A stretch of DNA of 64,000 nucleotides from Neorhizobium vignae (GTDB taxonomy: Bacteria; Pseudomonadota; Alphaproteobacteria; Rhizobiales; Rhizobiaceae), in the NCBI RefSeq assembly GCF_000732195.1, contig NZ_JNNU01000003.1, positions 416,563 through 480,562 on the forward strand, written 5' to 3'. Below the pieces are notes generated by a model, which was given only the letters and a program-made list of their open reading frames with translations, was not told the DNA's origin and did not search any database. Every line of letters begins with the position of its first letter. Position 1 is the first letter of the stretch. Shown in pieces: positions 34,822 through 45,471 of this stretch. The position numbers were made by a program, and so were the translations under genes.

Positions 34822-35787
34822 TCATATCCAGCGAGCGCGCTTGAACCGAATGAAAAGTGCGATGCACATGACAGCGATGACTGCCAAAACGACAAAATAG
34901 CCGTAGCTGGTCTTCAGCTCCGGCATATTGTCGAAATTCATGCCATATATGCCGGCGATCGCCGTCGGAACGGCGAGAATGGCGGCCCAGGCGGCCAGTT
35001 GTCGCGTGATAGTGCCTTGTCTTTGCTGTTCCAGCAGATTGCTCGCCTCGAAAACGGACGTGATCACGTCGCGCAGGCTTGCTACCATCGTTTCGACGCG
35101 GTGCATATGCTGAAGTGCATCCCGGAAATAAGGCTTCGCTTCGCTGTCAAGCGACGGCAGATCAAGGTGGTAGAGTTTTCCGCAAAGGTCGAGCATTGCG
35201 TCCAGCACCCGCTGAAACAGGATGATTTCCCGTCGCAGCTTGAAAATGCGCTTGATCTGGTTGCGGTCCAGAAACGCATCGAGCATCTTCCTTTCCATGT
35301 CGAGCACGGAATCCTCGATCGTGCGCACAATGGGAAGATAGCCGTCGATAATGAAATCGAGAATGGCGTGCAGGATGTAGTCGGTACCATGGCACAGCGT
35401 CTGCGGCGATGTTTCCAGCCTGCCGCGCAGTTCTTGATGTCCACGCTCCGAGCCATTGCGGACCGTTATGATATAGCGCTTGCCGACGAAAATCGCTGTT
35501 TCCCCATAGGTGATGTGGTCGCCTTCCAGCTGCGCCGTTTTCGCGATGACGAACAACTGATCGTCATAGACGCTGAGCTTCGGCATCTGCAGCGGGCTGA
35601 GCGCGTCGGCGATCGAGAGTTCGTGAAGGCCAAAACGTTCTTGCAGCATCAAAAGGTCGTCGCGGGTGGGCTTGTGTAGCCCGATCCACACGAATTCGCT
35701 GTCCATTGCCGGGATCGCCGCTTCGTCGAACGGCACGGCTTCAACTCGCCGGCCGTCGCGATAAAGAAAAGATGCGGCGACGCTCAT
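34822..35787 (-). CDS. CorA-family magnesium/divalent cation transporter
   Basis: A 321-residue membrane channel of the CorA/ZntB superfamily. A large cytoplasmic N-terminal domain is followed by a long helix and two C-terminal membrane segments. The first ends in the signature YGMNF (the GMN selectivity motif), and the chain closes with a basic tail RFKRARWI. The GMN motif argues for Mg2+ uptake. AGGAGG precedes the ATG at 35787; an upstream in-frame start is 45 nt longer and lacks such a site. Its stretch FDNMPELKTSYGYF between the two helices matches the usual acidic loop. Confidence 0.87.
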   Translation of the reverse strand: MSVAASFLYRDGRRVEAVPFDEAAIPAMDSEFVWIGLHKPTRDDLLMLQERFGLHELSIADALSPLQMPKLSVYDDQLFVIAKTAQLEGDHITYGETAIFVGKRYIITVRNGSERGHQELRGRLETSPQTLCHGTDYILHAILDFIIDGYLPIVRTIEDSVLDMERKMLDAFLDRNQIKRIFKLRREIILFQRVLDAMLDLCGKLYHLDLPSLDSEAKPYFRDALQHMHRVETMVASLRDVITSVFEASNLLEQQRQGTITRQLAAWAAILAVPTAIAGIYGMNFDNMPELKTSYGYFVVLAVIAVMCIALFIRFKRARWI

Positions 35788-35977
35788 GCAGCCTCCTGGA
35801 TTACCATCATCATGCTGCGCCCTTCCGGGCATGCCTTGCGATGTGATACCCGCAATCTCACGACCCTTTTGTGACTATGCAACACCGACCTCCAGGTTTG
35901 CCACAATCGTGGTCAAACATCGTCAGGTGTGGCGCACCTTTGTGGAGTTTCGGTCGGCGCCGTGATACGAGACGGCT

Positions 35978-36280
35978 ATGACCTTATCGAACGATTTTGA
36001 TTGCCAGACATGCGGCGCGTGTTGTTCGTTTTCCGCCGATTGGCCACGCTTCTCCATGGAAAGCGAAGCTGCCCTCGATCTGCTGCCGGCCCGGTTCGTC
36101 GCTGCGGACGAAGGAGGAATGCGTTGTGAAGGATCCCGTTGTTCTGCATTGTCAGGGCAGGTCGGTGTCGGCACGTCCTGCCTGGTCTACGATATCAGGC
36201 CTGACGTTTGTCGCGAATGCCTTCCGGGAGACGATGCTTGCTTGATGGCGCGTGAGGCTTTCGCATTGAATTCGGCGTAG
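35978..36280 (+). CDS. YkgJ-like cysteine-cluster protein
   Basis: A 100-residue protein with the cysteine pattern of the zinc/iron-chelating YkgJ/CxxCxxCC family. The N-terminus has CQTCGACC and the middle has CEGSRCSALSG; later Cys residues occur in TSCLVYDIRPDVCRECLPG. These small proteins probably hold a metal cluster, but a function is not established. The gene is divergent from the CorA-like gene. The ribosome-binding site is weak. Confidence 0.75.
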   Translation: MTLSNDFDCQTCGACCSFSADWPRFSMESEAALDLLPARFVAADEGGMRCEGSRCSALSGQVGVGTSCLVYDIRPDVCRECLPGDDACLMAREAFALNSA

Positions 36281-36406
36281 AGCCCGCTGACATTTCTGTC
36301 CCGTCCCCGGCCGCTCGGATGTAGATCATTCATCGCCGTCTCAGGTGGTTCACTGGCCGATTCCCTGAGGTGAAGGCTATTAATCCGCTGATGGATCTCC
36401 GAAAGG

Positions 36407-36670
36407 CTACATCTGCGACATGTCGTCCAGCAGGTTCTGCGCCAGTTCGCTGATGGCGGTTTCCGCTTCTTCCAACGTCCAGCCGACGCTTTCGGCGCGT
36501 TTTGCAAGACCGGCTAACACCGGCGGCAGGTTCCCGCCAGCCGTCGCCACGATATCGTCCGGCGTCAGTCCCTTTGCAAGCTGAAGAAAGACCTGCTCGA
36601 GGGCTTCCTGACAGCCGATATCCCTGTCCCGATAGGGTTCGGAGCTGCGCGGCCTGTTCAATACAACCAT
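36407..36670 (-). CDS. Hypothetical protein (87 aa)
   Basis: An 87-residue acidic, mostly helical protein ending ISELAQNLLDDMSQM, lying just downstream of groEL on the same strand. Hydrophobic residues are spaced as in amphipathic helices, as in small regulatory or adaptor proteins. GATGAGG is 5 nt before the ATG. I do not recognise a family. Confidence 0.5.
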   Translation of the reverse strand: MVVLNRPRSSEPYRDRDIGCQEALEQVFLQLAKGLTPDDIVATAGGNLPPVLAGLAKRAESVGWTLEEAETAISELAQNLLDDMSQM

Positions 36671-36777
36671 TTGATCCTCATCTTACCCTGCAGCCTGAGC
36701 GGTTGGCGAACAATTGCGGCCCAGGCCGCGTCCGCTGCCGCCAGGGCGGCCCATCGATATTTTCTGCATATACGAAC

Positions 36778-36805
36778 GAAGGGCCCCGATCGATCGGGGC
36801 CCTTC
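36778..36805 (-). terminator. groEL terminator hairpin
   Basis: A perfect 28-nt self-complementary sequence (GAAGGGCCCCGATC and its complement) lies 40 bp after the groEL stop. On the minus strand it is followed by GTTCGTAT, only weakly T-rich. Its strength and position make it the likely terminator of groESL. Confidence 0.7.
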
Positions 36806-36844
36806 ATAGCACAAGACGTGATCGAGTTCCCGACGGGAACCCGT

Positions 36845-38515
<1,671 letters not shown>

Positions 38516-38544
38516 TCAAAAGGAAATAGGGAAGCCGCCGAAGA

Positions 38545-38841
38545 TCAGGCGATGACGCCCATGACGTCTGCTTCCTTCATGATCAACAGATCTTCGCCGT
38601 TGAACTTGATCTCGGTGCCGGACCACTTGCCGAACAGGATGCGATCACCTGCCTTGACATCGAGGGGAACGATCTTGCCGCTCTCGTCGCGGGTGCCGGT
38701 GCCGACGGCGACGATTTCGCCTTCCTGCGGCTTTTCCTTGGCGGTGTCGGGAATGATGATCCCGCCCTTGGTCTTGGCTTCAGCCTCGATACGGCGAACG
38801 ACGACGCGGTCGTGCAACGGCCGAAAATTGGTATTGTTCAT
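38545..38841 (-). CDS. groES: Co-chaperonin GroES (10 kDa)
   Basis: A 98-residue co-chaperonin with the opening [17 protein letters not shown], the mobile loop [19 protein letters not shown] and the C-terminal [13 protein letters not shown]. It caps GroEL. The ATG at 38841 gives the normal length; an upstream in-frame start adds 10 residues outside the family. It is the first gene of the operon, 65 bp before groEL. Confidence 0.96.
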   Translation of the reverse strand: MNNTNFRPLHDRVVVRRIEAEAKTKGGIIIPDTAKEKPQEGEIVAVGTGTRDESGKIVPLDVKAGDRILFGKWSGTEIKFNGEDLLIMKEADVMGVIA

Positions 38842-38895
38842 TTTGGGTTCCTTAACGAGAGCGCAGCCCAATGGCGGGTTCCCGATCGGATATTC

Positions 38896-38922
38896 TTAGC
38901 ACTCTTATGCTGAGAGTGCTAG
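38896..38922. promoter_or_regulatory. CIRCE element (HrcA operator) upstream of groESL
   Basis: TTAGCACTC, nine bases, then GAGTGCTAG: the classic CIRCE inverted repeat with only the last base differing from consensus (TTAGCACTC-N9-GAGTGCTAA). It lies 55 bp upstream of groES. The HrcA repressor gene is not in this window. Confidence 0.93.
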
Positions 38923-38997
38923 CACCATTCGTGCATTGGTGGTGATCCGGCTTCCGCGGTGGCCCTGTCGAGAACGCCAGCGGGTCGCTGGCACACG

Positions 38998-39606
38998 TTA
39001 GCAGAAGCCGTTGAGCTTGAGGATTCTATGGGCGTCGATCGACGCCTGAAGCTGATCCTCGGAATTGCGCTCTCCCTGGTTCGCGTCGGGATGATGCATC
39101 TTGAGCCTCTGTTTATAGCGGCTTCTGATCTCCTCAGGCGTTGCGTCCGGCGAAAGGCCGAGCGTCTCGAAAGCCTTGGCCTCCAGAGCCTTGAGCTTAC
39201 GTTGCTGAAGATCCACTTTTGCGGCTTGGCGTTGTGCCGCGCTTTTACGTGCGTTGGTGGCCTTCGCGGTACCAGAGCGGGCCATGGAGGGGAGCGGCAT
39301 CTCCGAGGCCTTGTTGATGCCGGTGCCCCAGGTCGGGCGGCTGCCGCTTGCCGCTTCCCTCTGATAGCGCGCGATCAATGGGTCGGAGAGATTTGGCGCG
39401 AAGTTATAGCCTTTGCTGTATTCCTTTACGTGCTCAGGACAGAACAGCAGATAAAGCCCTTCGGCATCCCGCCCGACAGGAGCGCGATGAGTGCCACCCT
39501 TTTCGCATCCGTCCCACTGGCATTTCGGATGGTTTGGTTCGTGGTTCGGAGCCGGTTTTTTGCGGATCGACCGTAGGCCGACAAATATCTTTGAATCAGA
39601 CGTCAT
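38998..39606 (-). CDS. J-domain protein with N-terminal Cys/His cluster
   Basis: A 202-residue protein. The N-terminal half carries a putative zinc site with paired residues KCQWDGC and FCPEH. A low-complexity basic linker of Lys/Ala residues (about 105-135) follows. The C-terminal ~65 residues form a J-domain (FETLGLSPDATPEEIRSRYK) with the diagnostic HPD (HHPDANQGE), needed to stimulate Hsp70 ATPase. It is likely a DnaK co-chaperone, similar to a J-protein type common in alphaproteobacteria. It lies upstream of groESL on the same strand. Confidence 0.8.
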   Translation of the reverse strand: MTSDSKIFVGLRSIRKKPAPNHEPNHPKCQWDGCEKGGTHRAPVGRDAEGLYLLFCPEHVKEYSKGYNFAPNLSDPLIARYQREAASGSRPTWGTGINKASEMPLPSMARSGTAKATNARKSAAQRQAAKVDLQQRKLKALEAKAFETLGLSPDATPEEIRSRYKQRLKMHHPDANQGERNSEDQLQASIDAHRILKLNGFC

Positions 39607-39963
39607 CGCGCCTTATATGGCGGTCCTGCGCAAGCAGGCAAGCGATATGGACAAGGCCAACCTCAGACCAGTCCGTTGCTGGGAAAGTTCCCCGCTTACC
39701 GGCCGGGTCGAGGTCACCAGTGAGAGCCTTTCGGTCAGTTGTTGTGCCCGGAAATGTAAATCCGCAGGCTGCCAAAACTAAAAGTTGACATGCGGGTGGA
39801 TAGCCGCTATTTATGGTTTATCGATCTTTTGCTTGCTGAACTTTGGTTTCCGCGCGATTAGCACCGCGCCTGACGAACTTCCCTTTCAAAATCAATCGCT
39901 ATCACCATCCACAGGGCTTTCGCCCTGAGGTCACTCAATCTTGCTTTGAAAGGGTTCATCATC
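39607..39963. other. Divergent intergenic region with long cspA leader (357 bp)
   Basis: This gap separates the J-domain gene (minus) from the second cold-shock gene (plus). It holds the cspA promoter at 39785-39813 and a predicted 5' leader of about 145 nt. No coding frame stands out. Confidence 0.6.
39785..39813 (+). promoter_or_regulatory. Sigma-70-type promoter of the second cold-shock gene
   Basis: TTGACA, a 17-bp spacer and TATTTA form a near-consensus promoter. It lies about 150 bp upstream of the cold-shock start codon, leaving a long untranslated leader as in E. coli cspA. Confidence 0.6.
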
Positions 39964-40173
39964 ATGACCACAGGCACAGTTAAATGGTTCAATTCCACCA
40001 AGGGCTTCGGCTTTATCCAGCCTGACAATGGCGGCGCTGATGCGTTCGTACACATTTCTGCCGTCGAGCGCGCCGGAATGCGGGAAATCGTCGAGGGCCA
40101 GAAGATCGGCTACGAACTCGAACGCGACGTAAAGTCCGGTAAGATGTCGGCTTGCAACCTGCAGGCTGCCTAA
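39964..40173 (+). CDS. Cold-shock domain protein (CspA family), second copy
   Basis: A 69-residue cold-shock protein starting MTTGTVKWFNSTKGFGFIQP, with the RNP motifs KGFGFIQP and AFVHISAVE. The N-terminal extension to 39946 (MKGFII) lacks domain sequence and was dropped. It has a long leader and a strong intrinsic terminator (40233), so it is a stand-alone transcript. Expression at low temperature is likely but not shown by sequence. Confidence 0.92.
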   Translation: MTTGTVKWFNSTKGFGFIQPDNGGADAFVHISAVERAGMREIVEGQKIGYELERDVKSGKMSACNLQAA

Positions 40174-40232
40174 CCAAAAGCGGCTTCCGCTTTGACCACG
40201 GATGTACTGGCACCGCTGGAAGCTGATTTTTT

Positions 40233-40262
40233 AAGGGCCGGGCATCATGTCCGGCCTTTTTT
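40233..40262 (+). terminator. Intrinsic terminator of the second cold-shock gene
   Basis: A GC-rich stem GGCCGG / CCGGCC with a 9-nt loop, extended by A/T pairs and followed by six T residues on the plus strand. This is the clearest intrinsic terminator in the window. Confidence 0.85.
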
Positions 40263-40299
40263 GGTTTTCAATCCTGCACAGTTTGCAACAGGAGCAATC

Positions 40300-40524
40300 A
40301 TGACGCACAACAAGACCCGGCAGCAGGCCGAGATGGCCTTCGACCAGGTTCAGTCGCAGTTCTTCGCGCGCGACCACGCGGTCGAAGAGCTTGATTATGT
40401 CGCGCAGGTACGGGAGGCGAAGACCCTGCGTCTTCGTGAAGCCCGCCTTGCCAGGGAAGAGCGTGATCGGGATGCAGCGCTCGCCATCGCGCTCGCGAAA
40501 CGCGCGAAACAGAGACAGGTGTGA
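40300..40524 (+). CDS. Hypothetical small protein coupled to an HWE kinase
   Basis: A 74-residue, highly charged, mostly helical protein (MTHNKTRQQAEMAFDQVQSQ; the C-terminus is rich in Arg/Ala/Glu). GGAG lies 5 nt before the ATG. Its stop overlaps the next gene's GTG start (GTGA), suggesting coupled translation. No domain is recognised; it may be an adaptor for the kinase or an unrelated small protein sharing its transcript. Confidence 0.6.
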   Translation: MTHNKTRQQAEMAFDQVQSQFFARDHAVEELDYVAQVREAKTLRLREARLAREERDRDAALAIALAKRAKQRQV

Positions 40525-41537
40525 GCAAAGCCGTGACCGAGAGTCGCCTCGCTGAGAATCCCGAGTGGGGACTGGATCAGTTGCGCAACGCAATCCATGC
40601 GGCGGGCGTGGCCTTATGGTCCTGGAACGTGGACACGGACCGTTTCATTATGGACGGTCACGGCTTTACTCTCTGGAACGTCACACACGATGTTTCCCTG
40701 ACGTTCGAGCATCTGTCCGAGAAAATACATCCCGCCGACCGGGACCGGGTGAGGGCGGCTTTTGTCGCGACACGCGCCGTAATCGGCCCTTACGAGATCG
40801 ACTTCCGCATACTCGTTGGATTGGACGTGCGATGGATATCGGCACGGGGGCAAGGCAGCGATGCGGGCATCAAGAACCGGGCAATGACGGGTATTTTCCT
40901 GGACGTCACGGGGCGCAAGCAGGCCGAAGAAAGCCATGAGCTCCTTGCGGGCGAAATGAGCCACCGCGTCAAGAACCTGCTTGCCATCGCGTCGGGGCTT
41001 ACTCTGATTACCTCACGATCCTCTGCGTCCATCGAGGACATGACGAAGCAGCTGACCAACCGGCTGACCGCACTCGGCCGGGCGCACGATCTTGTTCGGC
41101 CGCTCCCGAGTGGCCAGGGCGATGCTGCGCTTCTCGGAGACATCTTTACCGTTCTACTCGCTCCATATGATGACGACGGAGCATTTGCCGGAAGAATCAG
41201 AGTAGCCGTTCCGCGTCTCGGCGTCGGCCAGGCGGCTGCAACGTCTCTGGCACTTGTGGTTCACGAACTGGCAACCAATGCCTTGAAGTATGGCGCACTA
41301 TCGGTGCCGGAAGGCACGCTCGATGTCTCGGGCACGATGGTTGAGGACGACGTCGAAATTCGCTGGACGGAAAGAGGGGGGCCTGAAGTCAGCGCCCCTA
41401 AGGGGCCCGGCGGATATGGAAGCAAGCTTCTCCGCCGCACCCTGGCTGGCCATCTCGGCGGCGCCCTCGAACACGTATGGTCTGTGGAAGGATTGCTCGT
41501 AAACCTGCGCATTGATAGCGTTCGACTGTCGCGCTAG
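40521..41537 (+). CDS. HWE-family histidine kinase with PAS-like sensor domain
   Basis: A 338-residue soluble kinase. The N-terminal ~130 residues form a PAS-like domain (VALWSWNVDTDRFIM; FLDVTGRKQAEE). The HWE core follows: phosphoacceptor box EMSHRVKNLLAIASGL (His148), N-box VVHELATNALKYGAL, and the WxE-type motif IRWTERGGP. Members are mainly alphaproteobacterial; several act in stress or light signalling, often with PhyR-like regulators. No response regulator is adjacent. The start GTG overlaps the stop of the 74-residue gene. Confidence 0.85.
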   Translation: MSKAVTESRLAENPEWGLDQLRNAIHAAGVALWSWNVDTDRFIMDGHGFTLWNVTHDVSLTFEHLSEKIHPADRDRVRAAFVATRAVIGPYEIDFRILVGLDVRWISARGQGSDAGIKNRAMTGIFLDVTGRKQAEESHELLAGEMSHRVKNLLAIASGLTLITSRSSASIEDMTKQLTNRLTALGRAHDLVRPLPSGQGDAALLGDIFTVLLAPYDDDGAFAGRIRVAVPRLGVGQAAATSLALVVHELATNALKYGALSVPEGTLDVSGTMVEDDVEIRWTERGGPEVSAPKGPGGYGSKLLRRTLAGHLGGALEHVWSVEGLLVNLRIDSVRLSR

Positions 41538-41754
41538 CCGTTCAATGAACGGACACGCCTGCTCTGCAGCGTGGTTGCGGTCTGATATTATTAATGAGCC
41601 GCGGCAACGTGGCGATTTGGCCGGCTGTCCGGAATATCCAACCAGCTGATATCCCCGTCCATTTCTTTCGGGCAGCCTGAATACTATGCTGTAGATGCTG
41701 GCCATCACCGCCGAGGCGATATAGAAGCCAGATTTCAGCAACAGGCAGATCACG

Positions 41755-41976
41755 ATGGATGACTCGATCAAGATAGACAATCGCGGCGACTTCGGTCTCT
41801 GGGCCATCGAGGTCGCCAAGCAGATCGTCAGCGAACAGGGTTTTGACCTGGCCAACGCGTCGCGGAGCGGCACGGAGGACGAGCTGCGCGTCGCCGGCAA
41901 TGCGCTGGGGCAGGCGATCACCAATGCACTCATCGAGGTGTATGACGGTCTGCTCGAAGGAGCGCCAGAAGAATAG
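41755..41976 (+). CDS. Hypothetical protein (73 aa)
   Basis: A 73-residue acidic protein (MDDSIKIDNRGDFGLWAIEV; LEGAPEE end) followed immediately by a strong terminator hairpin. The coding pattern and the closing hairpin support a real gene. No family is recognised and the ribosome-binding site is weak. Confidence 0.5.
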   Translation: MDDSIKIDNRGDFGLWAIEVAKQIVSEQGFDLANASRSGTEDELRVAGNALGQAITNALIEVYDGLLEGAPEE

Positions 41977-42001
41977 GTCGCAGAACCGGGCCGGGAAATT
42001 G

Positions 42002-42031
42002 GGAAAGGCCGCCGCGGGCGGCGGCCTTTCC
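42002..42031. terminator. Bidirectional terminator before dctA 3' end
   Basis: A perfect 12-bp stem (GGAAAGGCCGCC / GGCGGCCTTTCC) with a 6-nt loop between the 73-residue gene (plus) and dctA (minus). The A/T-rich outer pairs give short T-runs on both strands. Confidence 0.7.
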
Positions 42032-42049
42032 GATTGCGATGGAGCGCCA

Positions 42050-43384
42050 CTATTCGGCAGGCTGGCCCGAGGGTATCAATACCGCGCTTTCGGGATCGGC
42101 GCCGCCCGCCATGGCAGCAGCAAACTGTGTCTGGTCCAGTTCGTTTTCCCAGCGGGCGACAACGACGGTCGCGACCGCATTGCCGATCAGGTTCGTGAGC
42201 GCCCGGCATTCCGACATGAAGCGATCAATGCCGAGGATCAGCGCCATGCCGGCGACCGGCACGGACGGAACGACCGAAAGCGTTGCCGCCAGGGTGATGA
42301 AACCGGCTCCGGTAATGCCTGCAGCCCCCTTCGAGCTCAGCATCGCGACCAGCAGCAGCAGGACCTGGTCGCCGAGTGTGATCGGCGTGTCGGTCGCCTG
42401 GGCGATGAAGAGCGCGGCAAGCGTCATATAGATGTTCGTGCCGTCGAGATTGAAGGAATAGCCAGTCGGAATAACAAGGCCGACCACCGAGCGCTTGCAG
42501 CCGGCGCTTTCCATCTTTGCCATCAGGCCGGGCAACGCGGCTTCCGACGAGGAAGTGCCAAGCACGAGAAGCAGTTCTTCCTTGATGTAGCGGATGAGCG
42601 AGATGATCGAAAAGCCGTTGTATCGGGCGACGGCGCCGAGGACGACCAGAACGAAAAGGAGCGAGGTGAGATAGAAAGTGCCGATCAGCATGGCAAGGTT
42701 GGCAATCGAACCGATGCCGTATTTGCCGATGGTAAAAGCCATGGCGCCGAAAGCGCCGATCGGGGCAGCCTTCATCAGGATGGTCACGAGGCGGAAGATC
42801 GGCGCGGTCAATGCCTGCAGGAAATCGAGAACCGGACGGCCACGGTCGCCGACCATGCCAAGCGCGATACCGAAGAGAACCGAGAAGAACAGCACCTGCA
42901 GGATATCACCCTGTGCGAAGGCGCCGACGATCGTGTCCGGGATGATGTTCATCAGAAAGCCGGTGATCGTGGCGTCATGGGCTTTCGCCGTATAGGTCGC
43001 CACCGCCTTGGCGTCGAGCGTTGCCGGATCTATGTGCATGCCGGCGCCGGGCTGGACGATATTCGAGACTAGGAGGCCAACGGCGAGCGCAAGCGTCGAA
43101 AAGGTCAGGAAGTAGATCATCGCCTTTCCCGCGACACGCCCGACCTTCTGCAGGTCGGCCATGCCGGCGATGCCGGTTGCCACCGTCAGGAAGATCACCG
43201 GCGCGATAATCATCTTCACCAGCTTGATGAAGGCATCGCCGAGCGGCTTCAGCGAAGCGCCGACATCCGGGTAGAAATGACCGAGCAGGATGCCGGCGGC
43301 AATCGCCACGAGAACCTGAAAATAAAGGTGGCGGTAGAAAGGAAGTTTGTCGTGCGTTGGCAAATCGGAGATCGTTGCTTTCAT
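42050..43384 (-). CDS. dctA: C4-dicarboxylate transporter DctA
   Basis: A 444-residue symporter for succinate, fumarate and malate with H+/Na+, needed by rhizobia for nitrogen fixation. It has the SLC1-type motifs [16 protein letters not shown], the serine-rich reentrant loop [16 protein letters not shown] and the TM7 segment [19 protein letters not shown]. The length equals known rhizobial DctA (about 441-444 aa). The start is ATG 43384, 7 nt after GGAGG. Divergently encoded DctB-DctD and the sigma-54 promoter with two upstream DctD-type palindromes fit the known circuit. Confidence 0.95.
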   Translation of the reverse strand: MKATISDLPTHDKLPFYRHLYFQVLVAIAAGILLGHFYPDVGASLKPLGDAFIKLVKMIIAPVIFLTVATGIAGMADLQKVGRVAGKAMIYFLTFSTLALAVGLLVSNIVQPGAGMHIDPATLDAKAVATYTAKAHDATITGFLMNIIPDTIVGAFAQGDILQVLFFSVLFGIALGMVGDRGRPVLDFLQALTAPIFRLVTILMKAAPIGAFGAMAFTIGKYGIGSIANLAMLIGTFYLTSLLFVLVVLGAVARYNGFSIISLIRYIKEELLLVLGTSSSEAALPGLMAKMESAGCKRSVVGLVIPTGYSFNLDGTNIYMTLAALFIAQATDTPITLGDQVLLLLVAMLSSKGAAGITGAGFITLAATLSVVPSVPVAGMALILGIDRFMSECRALTNLIGNAVATVVVARWENELDQTQFAAAMAGGADPESAVLIPSGQPAE

Positions 43385-43468
43385 CATGTCCTCCATGGCG
43401 CCCCAACCAATTGGCCTCCCGGGGCGGCGGCGTTACTTTTGCTGCAGGTGTGCTGCTGGCTTGGCTGG

Positions 43469-43484
43469 AGCAACATGCATGCCA
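43469..43484 (-). promoter_or_regulatory. Sigma-54 promoter of dctA
   Basis: On the minus strand: TGGCATGCATGTTGCT, matching the -24/-12 consensus TGGCACG-N4-TTGCT with GG and GC ten bases apart. It lies about 85 bp upstream of dctA and is expected to be activated by DctD. Confidence 0.85.
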
Positions 43485-43559
43485 GAAAGGCGGCTACCGC
43501 CTAACCCATTGATTTTCCGTATTCGGACTGAGCAACCGGAGTGGTTCCTGAAGTGTTTC

Positions 43560-43607
43560 GTGCGGATTTCCGCCACTGGCCTTTACTTTTTATGCGGATT
43601 TATGCAC
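43560..43607. promoter_or_regulatory. Two upstream DctD-binding palindromes
   Basis: Site one, GTGCGGATTTCCGCCAC (43560-43576), is a near-perfect palindrome. Site two, TGCGGATTTATGCA (43593-43606), shares the left half and centre but is weaker. They lie 75-140 bp upstream of the sigma-54 promoter and next to dctB, like the tandem enhancer sites known upstream of rhizobial dctA. Confidence 0.7.
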
Positions 43608-43617
43608 ACATCCGCCG

Positions 43618-45471
43618 ATGCTTGAGCAGCGCCGCCGAGAGAAATCCGTCAGGGATCCCGCATTCGCGTGGACACCGTGGCCTGTCTTTGCCTTCGCAGC
43701 TGCCGCGATCCTGATATCCGCTCTTCATGCAGCCGGTCTTTACGGCCGCAGTTCCGCAGTCGGAGCGCTCCTCGACCAGGGCCGCGCCGATGCCAATCTC
43801 AAGGTTGCGCTGCTGCGCGCGGTCCTCGAAAGACCGCGAGCGCTTCCTCTGCTGCTGGCCGAGGATCAACAGGTGATCGGCGCGCTCGCTTCGAGAAACG
43901 CGGAGGCCGTCGGCGCCCTGGACCGAAAGTTGGAAGGGCTCGTGGCCGGCACCCATGCTTCCGTTCTCTACGTCACGGGCAAGGATGGCATCGCGGTCGC
44001 ATCCAGCAATTGGCGCGAACCCTTGAGCTTCGTCGGCAACGACTATTCGTTCCGGGAATATTTCCAACGGGCGATGGAGAATGGAACGGCAGAGCACTTT
44101 GCCTTGGGCAGCGTCAGCAAGCGTCCTGGGCTATATATCTCCCGGCGCGCCGAAAATCATGCCGGCCCGCTCGGTGTGGTCGTGGTGAAGATGGAGTTCG
44201 ACCAGCTGGAAGGCGATTGGCACGACGCCAACCGTCCCGTTTATGTCACCGACGCCGATGGTGTGGTCCTGATCACCAGCATTCCGTCCTGGCGCTTCAT
44301 GACCGCCGCGCCGCTGCCTGCGGAACGGCTTGGCGCCATTCGCCAAAGCCTGCAATTCGGGAACGCTCCATTGGCACCTCTTCCGATCGTGCGGCAGGAA
44401 ACGCTTTCGGAGGGGGCATCGATTGTTTCGGCGGTTTTGCCCGGAACAAGCGCAGGTGAGTATCTTCGTCTTCTGACGCCGGTCCCTTCGACATCCTGGC
44501 GCCTTGAATATCTGGTGCCGACCGAGCCTTCCGTCGCCGCTGCGGTACGCGAGGCGCGGCTGATTGCACTTGCGGTGCTTGTTCCGATCCTGGCACTGAT
44601 CGCATTCCTTTTGAGGCGGCGGCAGATGATCACCATTCGCATCGCCCGGGAGAAAACTCTGCGCGAGGAACTGGAGCGCCGTGTCGCGGAAAGGACCGTG
44701 GATTTGAGCCGCGCGAGGGACCTCCTGCAGGAAGAGATTGCCGACCATCGCAGTACCGAGTCGAAGCTGCAGGTCGTGCAGCAGGAACTCGTGCAGGCAA
44801 ATCGCCTTGCGATCCTTGGTCAGGTTGCGGCCGGAGTTGCCCATGAAATCAACCAGCCGGTCGCGACGATCCGTGCCTATGCCGACAATGCACGTGTCTT
44901 CCTGCAACGGAACCGGAAGGCTTCGGCGGAAGAAAATCTCGGCGAGATCGCCGCCCTGACAGAACGGATCGGCATGATCACCGAGGAACTCAAGGCCTTC
45001 GGACGCAAGGGACGAACGCCGCCCGAAGCCGTCGATCTGCGGGGTGCTATCGAAGGCGCGGTGGTTCTTTTGAGGAGCCGTTTTGCCGGGCGGCTCGACA
45101 TACTCCAGATCGATCTGCCGCCAGCCGGTCTTGCCGTAACCGGCAATCGCGTCCGCCTCGAGCAGGTGTTGATCAATCTGTTCCAGAATGCCTTGGAAGC
45201 GCTGGAGGGCAGAACCGAGGCAAGTGTGAATGTCGCGGTGGAGACCTTGGCGGATGAGATCGTGATCCGGGTTTCCGACAATGGTCCCGGCATTGATCCA
45301 ACGGTTAGAAATTCGCTCTTTTCGCCCTTCAACACGTCCAAGGAAAATGGCCTGGGCCTCGGTCTGGTCATATCGAAGGATATCGTGGCGGACTATGGCG
45401 GTCGCATCGAGGTGGAAAGCGGCGAAACCGGCACGACTTTTATTGTCTATCTGCGCAAGGCGGTCTCATGA
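43618..45471 (+). CDS. dctB: C4-dicarboxylate sensor kinase DctB
   Basis: A 617-residue membrane histidine kinase that senses C4-dicarboxylates in the periplasm and phosphorylates DctD. Membrane segments are at about residues 22-44 and 313-333, with a large PDC-type sensor between them ([33 protein letters not shown]). The kinase core has [20 protein letters not shown] (His409), [18 protein letters not shown] and [12 protein letters not shown]. The start codon abuts an upstream DctD site, leaving no clear ribosome-binding site. It overlaps dctD by ATGA. Confidence 0.94.
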   Translation: MLEQRRREKSVRDPAFAWTPWPVFAFAAAAILISALHAAGLYGRSSAVGALLDQGRADANLKVALLRAVLERPRALPLLLAEDQQVIGALASRNAEAVGALDRKLEGLVAGTHASVLYVTGKDGIAVASSNWREPLSFVGNDYSFREYFQRAMENGTAEHFALGSVSKRPGLYISRRAENHAGPLGVVVVKMEFDQLEGDWHDANRPVYVTDADGVVLITSIPSWRFMTAAPLPAERLGAIRQSLQFGNAPLAPLPIVRQETLSEGASIVSAVLPGTSAGEYLRLLTPVPSTSWRLEYLVPTEPSVAAAVREARLIALAVLVPILALIAFLLRRRQMITIRIAREKTLREELERRVAERTVDLSRARDLLQEEIADHRSTESKLQVVQQELVQANRLAILGQVAAGVAHEINQPVATIRAYADNARVFLQRNRKASAEENLGEIAALTERIGMITEELKAFGRKGRTPPEAVDLRGAIEGAVVLLRSRFAGRLDILQIDLPPAGLAVTGNRVRLEQVLINLFQNALEALEGRTEASVNVAVETLADEIVIRVSDNGPGIDPTVRNSLFSPFNTSKENGLGLGLVISKDIVADYGGRIEVESGETGTTFIVYLRKAVS

